From NCBI GenBank assembly GCA_964553775.1, contig CAZKLU010000026.1, positions 1 to 24,369 on the forward strand: DNA of 24,369 nt, given 5' to 3'. The stretch comes from RUG626 sp964553775 (GTDB taxonomy: Bacteria; Bacillota; Clostridia; Oscillospirales; Oscillospiraceae). Both the position numbers and the translations under genes were made by a program. Under the pieces are notes generated by a model. It had not been told where the DNA came from, did no database searches, and worked only from the letters and a program-made list of their open reading frames with translations. Shown here one piece after another: positions 20,640-24,369 of the stretch (position 1 is the stretch's first letter; each line of letters begins with the position of its first letter).

Positions 20640-22610
20640 ATGGCTAACAACTACGGCTCAGGTAATCAGGGCTACCAAAACGGGGGCTACCCAAACCCTC
20701 AGCAGCAAGGTTACAACGCCAATCCCCAGCAGCAGGGCTATGGTATGGGTTCCCAGCAGCAGGGTTATCAGAATCAGGGTCAGCGCGGTTACGGCGCAAA
20801 TCCGGGACAACAGGGCTACCAGAACGCGGGACAACAGGGCTACCAGAATATGGGGCGGCAAGGGTACAACACAAATCCGCGGCAGCAGGGTTATCAGAAC
20901 CAGGGTCAGCAGGGCTATGGTATGGGTTCCCAGCAACAGATGTACCAGAATATGGGTCAGCGGGGAAGCGTTTCCAATTACCCCGTTATGCAGCAGGGCG
21001 GAATGGGCGCGCAAGCGGCGGGGAAGCCTAAAAAGAAGGCAAACGTGAAGCTCATTATCATTATAGCTGTCGTGGTGGTAATTGCTATCGCGGCTATAGC
21101 TGTGGTTGTACTCTTTGCCATGGGAGTAATAGATTTTTCTTCAACTGCGACAGCGAATACATACATAATAGGCGCGGTCACGGAGAATGGCACGGCATAT
21201 ATACCGCTTATGAATGGTGAGAGTCTCAAAATAAAAGAAGAGACTATAGGCGCGCTCATGACACCGGATCGCGAACACGTTGTGGTGTATCTTGGGGACG
21301 GAAGGCTCTACGCGACAGACGGGGATCTGGAAAATGAGGACACAATCAGCGAAAACTCCAGCGGACTCAACTGCGTTTATGATGAGGGGATCTTATATTA
21401 TGAAACATCCGCTGATGATGAGGGCAATATTCACCGCGCACTCTATCGTTACACATTCGAGGATGAGAAATCTCTCAAGCTGAGCGATGATGTTAGATCT
21501 ATCGTGACGGCTGACAATTCTCTCGCGGCTCTCTATACGACAGGGAGCGGTGAAATATACACGATCAGATATGACTGGGATGATCCGGAGAAAATAGGTT
21601 CTTTTGACAGCTCGGCTTTACTTGTGACAATCTCCGATGATGCCAGTATAGCTGTATGGCAGGAATGGGATGATGACGGTTACAGGATAATGCTCAACGA
21701 TGATGGCGATGATAAAAAAATCGCGAGCTACGATGACTACGAGTACAGGAATGTATACGCGACGTTCAGCGCGGATCAGAATATGCTTGTCATTGTGGAC
21801 ACATCCAGCGGCGACATCTTTATAAAGGAACCGGGCGAGGATGATATAGGCAGGGTCAGTCTCCGAGGTTACATTTCAAGCTACAGTATTTACACCAACG
21901 CCGGCGAACTGAGCCAATGCAACGCTCAGCAGATCAACAGTCTCTATTTATTAGCTTATTCCAACAGCTCCGAGAATCTCTACTACATTGATGTAAGCGA
22001 CAAGACGGAAGCTGAAAAGGAGAAGGTTCTCTCCGGTGTGGATTCGTTCTATATTGCTGACAGGTATATTGTCTATCTCAACGACAGCAACAGTCTGTAT
22101 TACGCCACTCTGAACGGTGATGAGATAAATGATGAGAATAGGATATCAAGCGATGTGTATTCTCTCGAAATAAATGATTCCTCCAAGTATGTGTACTATT
22201 TCAAAAATCACACCAGCTTCAGCATCGTGGCGGATCTGTATGTGTACGATTTGAGCAAAGGCGAACCGAGCAATATAGACTCAGATGTGTATATCAGTAA
22301 TGTTTCGTTCGACACCACGGGAGAGTACATCTACTACCTGACAGAGATTGAGACTGTGGACAGCAACCTGAACATCATTGGGGAACTGAATGTATACAGT
22401 GCAAGCAAAGGTGAGAAAGACAGAATCTCCACTGATGTTTATTCCTGTTACCCGCTTGTTGACTCAGGTCTTGAGAGCGGCAGAGTGAAGAGTAATTCAC
22501 TGATTTACAAGAAGTACATATCCGAGAACAGTGACAGCAAGGTTCTTTTTGACTGGTATTACTACAACGGCTCCGAAGCTGACAGGTTCGCGTCGGAATT
22601 GTGTGAATAA
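20640..22610 (+). CDS. Single-pass membrane protein with prion-like Q/G/Y repeat head and beta-rich ectodomain
   Basis: A 656-residue protein. Residues 1-123 are low-complexity, dominated by Q, G, Y, N with irregular repeats of the type QQGYQNxGQ and QGYGMGSQQQ. A basic KPKKKANVK (129-137) precedes one strong membrane helix (about 138-162), so the head should be cytoplasmic and the ~490-residue C-terminal part outside. The ectodomain contains many short beta units such as LYYIDVSDK, YIVYLNDSNSLYYATLNGD and SKYVYYFKN, resembling DUF5050/TolB-like beta-propellers; no enzymatic motif is seen. A strong AAAGGAG ribosome binding site, sigma-A promoter and terminator make it monocistronic. Function is unknown; sensing or envelope scaffolding is possible. 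Confidence 0.85.
   Translation: MANNYGSGNQGYQNGGYPNPQQQGYNANPQQQGYGMGSQQQGYQNQGQRGYGANPGQQGYQNAGQQGYQNMGRQGYNTNPRQQGYQNQGQQGYGMGSQQQMYQNMGQRGSVSNYPVMQQGGMGAQAAGKPKKKANVKLIIIIAVVVVIAIAAIAVVVLFAMGVIDFSSTATANTYIIGAVTENGTAYIPLMNGESLKIKEETIGALMTPDREHVVVYLGDGRLYATDGDLENEDTISENSSGLNCVYDEGILYYETSADDEGNIHRALYRYTFEDEKSLKLSDDVRSIVTADNSLAALYTTGSGEIYTIRYDWDDPEKIGSFDSSALLVTISDDASIAVWQEWDDDGYRIMLNDDGDDKKIASYDDYEYRNVYATFSADQNMLVIVDTSSGDIFIKEPGEDDIGRVSLRGYISSYSIYTNAGELSQCNAQQINSLYLLAYSNSSENLYYIDVSDKTEAEKEKVLSGVDSFYIADRYIVYLNDSNSLYYATLNGDEINDENRISSDVYSLEINDSSKYVYYFKNHTSFSIVADLYVYDLSKGEPSNIDSDVYISNVSFDTTGEYIYYLTEIETVDSNLNIIGELNVYSASKGEKDRISTDVYSCYPLVDSGLESGRVKSNSLIYKKYISENSDSKVLFDWYYYNGSEADRFASELCE
20730..20935 (+). 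repeat. Direct repeats in the Q/G/Y coding region
   Basis: A 29-bp segment at 20730-20758 recurs exactly at 20907-20935, an in-frame offset of 177 bp (59 codons). Shorter CAGCAGGGNTANCAGAAN units fill the space between. Such repeats allow in-frame expansion or contraction. Confidence 0.8.
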
Positions 22611-22619
22611 AGGTATTGT

Positions 22620-22656
22620 ACTCAAAGCCGGAATCTTTTCGGCTTTGAGTCTTTCT
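22620..22656 (+). terminator. Rho-independent terminator of the Q/G/Y protein gene
   Basis: A perfect 11-bp stem (ACTCAAAGCCG with CGGCTTTGAGT) and a 9-nt loop, followed by CTTTCT, 10 nt after the stop codon. Confidence 0.85.
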
Positions 22657-22671
22657 ACCCGTACATAAAGA

Positions 22672-22838
22672 TCCTGAGAGCTTTCAGGGATGGCGACACT
22701 TACAAATTGCGAAATAAATTCTCAACCGGCTCCCACGCGGCGCAATAGTCTGAAGGATCCGGTTGGCTGCACAAGGCTTGTCCGGCGAGGGCTCACGAGC
22801 TTAAATAGAAGAAAAGGACGGTTATTGCCGCCCTTTTC
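22672..22838 (+). ncRNA. Possible small structured RNA
   Basis: Between two terminators, this stretch contains a hairpin CCTGA/TCAGG (22673-22677 with 22682-22686), a 7-bp pairing CAACCGG (22723-22729) with CCGGTTG (22759-22765), and TTGCG (22707-22711) with CGCAA (22741-22745), which interlocks with it as a pseudoknot. It ends with an 11-position stem GAAAAGGACGG/CCGCCCTTTTC (22811-22838). No promoter was found and I cannot match it to a known RNA family, so this is tentative. The open frame across it (22690-22944) has no ribosome binding site. Confidence 0.3.
22811..22838. terminator. Hairpin resembling a terminator
   Basis: Ten pairs with one A.C mismatch (GAAAAGG-A-CGG with CCG-C-CCTTTTC) and a 6-nt loop. 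The T-run lies within the stem on plus; on minus the stem is followed by TTCTATTT, so it could work in either direction. Confidence 0.55.
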
Positions 22839-22953
22839 GTATTCTGTCCTGCCAGGGTTACTCAAGGCTGTATTTTCCTTCAAATTTACAGTGCATATAC
22901 ATGAATACCCGCTTTGTGTCCTGCAAATTCCAAAGAAAAAGTGATAGAGTTTT

Positions 22954-23061
22954 ATGCCGGAATGGGGTGTTATATTGGATCAAATCGAAATAGAAAAATT
23001 CATTTCACAGCTTCGCAAAGAGAATGAAATGACAAGTTCAATACAGGGGAAACAACAGTGA
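22954..23061 (+). pseudogene. N-terminal relic of an XRE-type HTH gene
   Basis: A 35-codon frame reading ...VILDQIEIEKFISQLRKENEMT then SSIQGKQQ and stop. The part LDQIEIEKFISQLRKENEMT matches the usual first helix of Cro/C1-type regulators (typically xDQxKIGxFIxxLRKExxLTQ), but the HTH itself is missing. The start ATG lacks a clear ribosome binding site; TTG 22975 with an upstream GGGGTG is an alternative. A terminator follows at 23085, as if the 3' end of the old unit were kept. Confidence 0.5.
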
Positions 23062-23084
23062 AAAACCTTCTGAAATAAAAATGT

Positions 23085-23122
23085 ACCCGTCTGAATCCCT
23101 GTCAGGAATCAGACGGGTTTTT
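23085..23122 (+). terminator. Rho-independent terminator after the HTH relic
   Basis: A 10-bp stem (ACCCGTCTGA with TCAGACGGGT), one A.A mismatch and 3 further pairs around a 6-nt loop, followed by TTTTA. It lies 23 nt after the relic's stop codon. Confidence 0.85.
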
Positions 23123-23254
23123 ATGCACCCCGAAACCGTTGACTGACAGCCGATAAGTGATTCAGTACCTTATCACTTGTTTGGGCAAGAGCTTTGAGAC
23201 TCGCAATAAAGCACTTCACCCGCGAGAGTATAATATAAAGCGGCAGACAAATGA

Positions 23255-23290
23255 AAGTGACCGATGATAAAAATCAGTCACCGGTCACTT
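23255..23290 (-). terminator. Terminator of the PepSY lipoprotein gene
   Basis: A perfect 9-bp stem (AAGTGACCG with CGGTCACTT), with an inner TGAT/ATCA pairing. On the minus strand it is followed by TCATTTG and lies 10 nt after the stop codon. The T-run is weak. Confidence 0.6.
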
Positions 23291-23299
23291 AGCTTCTAT

Positions 23300-23872
23300 T
23301 CAATCATCTATATCGCGCTCCAGAATAGCTCCATCGGAGCAGCGGATCTTATATTCATACTCTTTTCCGGAATAACGGAACTCTATCTCATAGACCTCAA
23401 CACCGTCGTCGCTGTCTTTCTTAGCCTCTTTGAATGTCACACTGTCAACCGTTGCTCCGGCATCCGTGACAGCGATTTCCTTCGCGCTATCAAGATCGAT
23501 CGCTCCGCCGGTTTCCGAGCCGCCGGAAGTGTTTCCTCCTCCAAAGTAATCGACATCCTTTTTGTAAACCGACCCGTCAGCGGCGTTGATCTCATACTCA
23601 TACTCCGCGTTTGACGTATAGAACTTGAGTTCATAGACCTGTGTGCCGTTTTCGTAGTCTGTTTTCGTCTCCGTAAACGTAGCGTCAGATTCAGAAACTC
23701 CCGCGTCTGCGAGAGCGATCTCTTTTGCCGCGTCAAGCGTTATGTTGTCTCCGGTATCAAGAGTGTCAACCGCCGTTTTTGCCGCGCAGCCGGTCATAAT
23801 AAGCAGCACTGCCAGAATAAGCGGCAGCAGCTTCGCCGTTTTTGAAAAGCTCCCTTTGCCTTTGATTTTCAT
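23300..23872 (-). CDS. Lipoprotein with two PepSY domains
   Basis: A 190-residue secreted lipoprotein. Residues 1-29 form a lipoprotein signal ending in LLIMTGC, with lipidation expected at C29. Two PepSY-like repeats follow: ITLDAAKEIALADAGVSESDATFTETKTDYENGTQVYELKFYTSNAEYEYEINAADGSVYKKDVD (about 44-108) and IDLDSAKEIAVTDAGATVDSVTFKEAKKDSDDGVEVYEIEFRYSGKEYEYKIRCSDGAILERDID (about 124-189). A GGGNTSGGSETGG linker separates them. PepSY domains are thought to bind or inhibit peptidases at the envelope; the partner is unknown. AAGGAGG lies 6 nt before the ATG. A sigma-A promoter is about 140-170 nt upstream. Confidence 0.9.
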   Translation of the reverse strand: MKIKGKGSFSKTAKLLPLILAVLLIMTGCAAKTAVDTLDTGDNITLDAAKEIALADAGVSESDATFTETKTDYENGTQVYELKFYTSNAEYEYEINAADGSVYKKDVDYFGGGNTSGGSETGGAIDLDSAKEIAVTDAGATVDSVTFKEAKKDSDDGVEVYEIEFRYSGKEYEYKIRCSDGAILERDIDD

Positions 23873-24011
23873 TTTTTCCTCCTTAAAATTTACCCAGATA
23901 ACTTTCCGCCCGCGCCGCTATGACGCGCTTTTGAGTGATTCCTGATTCAATTTACGGTTTACCGCGTGTGAAAAGCCGCCTTGAAAAAGGTGCGTGTAAA
24001 TCATCTTTTAC

Positions 24012-24041
24012 AGTATACCATGAGAGTGTCAGCACCGTCAA
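24012..24041 (-). promoter_or_regulatory. Sigma-A-type promoter of the PepSY lipoprotein
   Basis: On the minus strand TTGACG (24041-24036) and TATACT (24017-24012) are separated by 18 nt. The transcript would start near 24005, with a leader of about 130 nt. Confidence 0.65.
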
Positions 24042-24209
24042 GCATTGAAAAGGTAAATTTTAATTGACATTTGAGCCTGTGAAATCTGCCCATATTTTGT
24101 ATGATGCGGATTAAATAACGCAAAAACACGGCATATTAAACGCACACGCCATATAGAAAAGGCGGTACCCGCAGCGCATGCCTTTCGGCGGCAAGAGATT
24201 ACTTATGGT

Positions 24210-24239
24210 TTTACAAGGGGGTTTGGTTTATGGTATAAT
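24210..24239 (+). promoter_or_regulatory. Candidate promoter reading toward the right edge
   Basis: TTTACA (24210-24215), an 18-nt spacer and TATAAT (24234-24239) preceded by TGG, giving an extended -10 TGGTATAAT. No plus-strand gene is visible before the window ends, so its target is unknown or it is fortuitous. Confidence 0.4.
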
Positions 24240-24243
24240 GAAG

Positions 24244-24276
24244 CCGCCCGCCGAGTTTGAAGGCTCCCGCGGGCGG
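24244..24276 (-). terminator. GC-rich hairpin after the right-edge gene
   Basis: A perfect 8-bp stem (CCGCCCGC with GCGGGCGG) with an inner GAG/CTC pairing. On the minus strand it lies 28 nt beyond the stop of the partial gene and is followed by CTTCATTATA, a poor T-run. Confidence 0.5.
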
Positions 24277-24304
24277 TATGAATAGTATATGCCAAAATAC
24301 GCTG

Positions 24305-24369
24305 TTATTGCGGAATCACGTCCTCGCTCTGATAGATACGCAGAGACATAATCACGGCTTGCTCCCTCG
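24305..24369 (-). CDS. C-terminal end of a minus-strand gene, truncated by the window
   Basis: The last 20 codons of an open frame that runs off the right edge: REQAVIMSLRIYQSEDVIPQ then TAA. A GC-rich hairpin follows the stop. No stop interrupts this frame up to the edge, but the piece is too short to assign a family and could be chance. Confidence 0.35.
   Translation of the reverse strand, partial: REQAVIMSLRIYQSEDVIPQ

Larger units (their letters stand above)
22611..23299. other. Gene-poor region between the Q/G/Y protein and the PepSY lipoprotein
   Basis: Apart from the terminators, the possible small RNA and the HTH relic, I see no intact gene in this ~690-nt stretch. The presence of three plus-strand-compatible terminators suggests two transcription units were once here. 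Confidence 0.5.
23873..24304. other. Intergenic region right of the PepSY gene
   Basis: It holds the minus-strand PepSY promoter, a plus-strand TTGACA (24064-24069) without a matching -10, a plus-strand promoter candidate at 24210-24239 and a GC-rich hairpin at 24244-24276. No gene is seen. Confidence 0.5.

Noticed and set aside
22690..22944. 84-codon plus-strand frame
   Set aside because: It has no ribosome binding site, runs through a terminator-like hairpin and has no family resemblance.
24064..24105. TTGACA with downstream TATGAT as a plus-strand promoter
   Set aside because: The spacing is 30 nt, far from the 16-18 nt needed, and no gene follows.

Overview
The window looks like chromosomal DNA from an anaerobic, endospore-forming member of class Clostridia, probably an Oscillospirales/Ruminococcaceae-type bacterium. 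The reasons are an SLH-domain surface protein, the pro-sigma-E gene with its processing protease SpoIIGA, SpoVAC, SpoIID, rubrerythrin, long-form HPF and strong GGAGG ribosome binding sites. This placement is inferred from gene content. I see no rRNA, tRNA, CRISPR array, phage or intact insertion sequence.

Layout. At 39-3452 (+) is a large SLH surface protein with its own terminator. At 5811-3639 (-) is a four-gene run: thiamine pyrophosphokinase, HAD phosphatase, a DUF3850-zinc-ribbon protein and a hotdog thioesterase. Divergent from it lies hpf (6037). Next, on +, come a TetR-type regulator overlapping endonuclease IV by 4 nt, then rubrerythrin, a plausible stress and repair group. At 10741-9094 (-) are spoIIGA and sigE, divergent from a lone spoVAC (10885). 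A 550-nt gap with hairpins and a 165-bp foldback, MITE-like repeat follows.

At 16692-11876 (-) is a tightly overlapped four-gene operon of the Gld/auxiliary-transport type: ATPase, permease, GldG-like protein and DUF4340 protein. Upstream of it, on the same strand, is the most striking non-coding signal in the window. A TATAAT box is followed about 10 nt later by a roughly 125-nt segment that folds as a three-way junction (an 11-bp closing stem and two hairpins). Its two imperfect pairs become G.U wobbles only on the transcribed strand, and one loop is complementary to the operon's Shine-Dalgarno sequence. I could not match it to a known riboswitch class.

The right third holds a multi-pass membrane protein (-), spoIID (+), a DUF1273/SLOG protein (-), a single-pass protein with a prion-like Q/G/Y repeat head and a large beta-rich ectodomain (+), a non-coding stretch with terminators, a possible small structured RNA and an HTH-gene relic, a two-PepSY lipoprotein (-), and the C-terminal end of a further minus-strand gene at the right edge.

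Start sites were moved from the longest ORF where the ribosome binding site clearly indicated it (thioesterase, HAD, spoIIGA, spoVAC, SLOG protein). Family assignments come from recognising motifs by eye; no database search was run.
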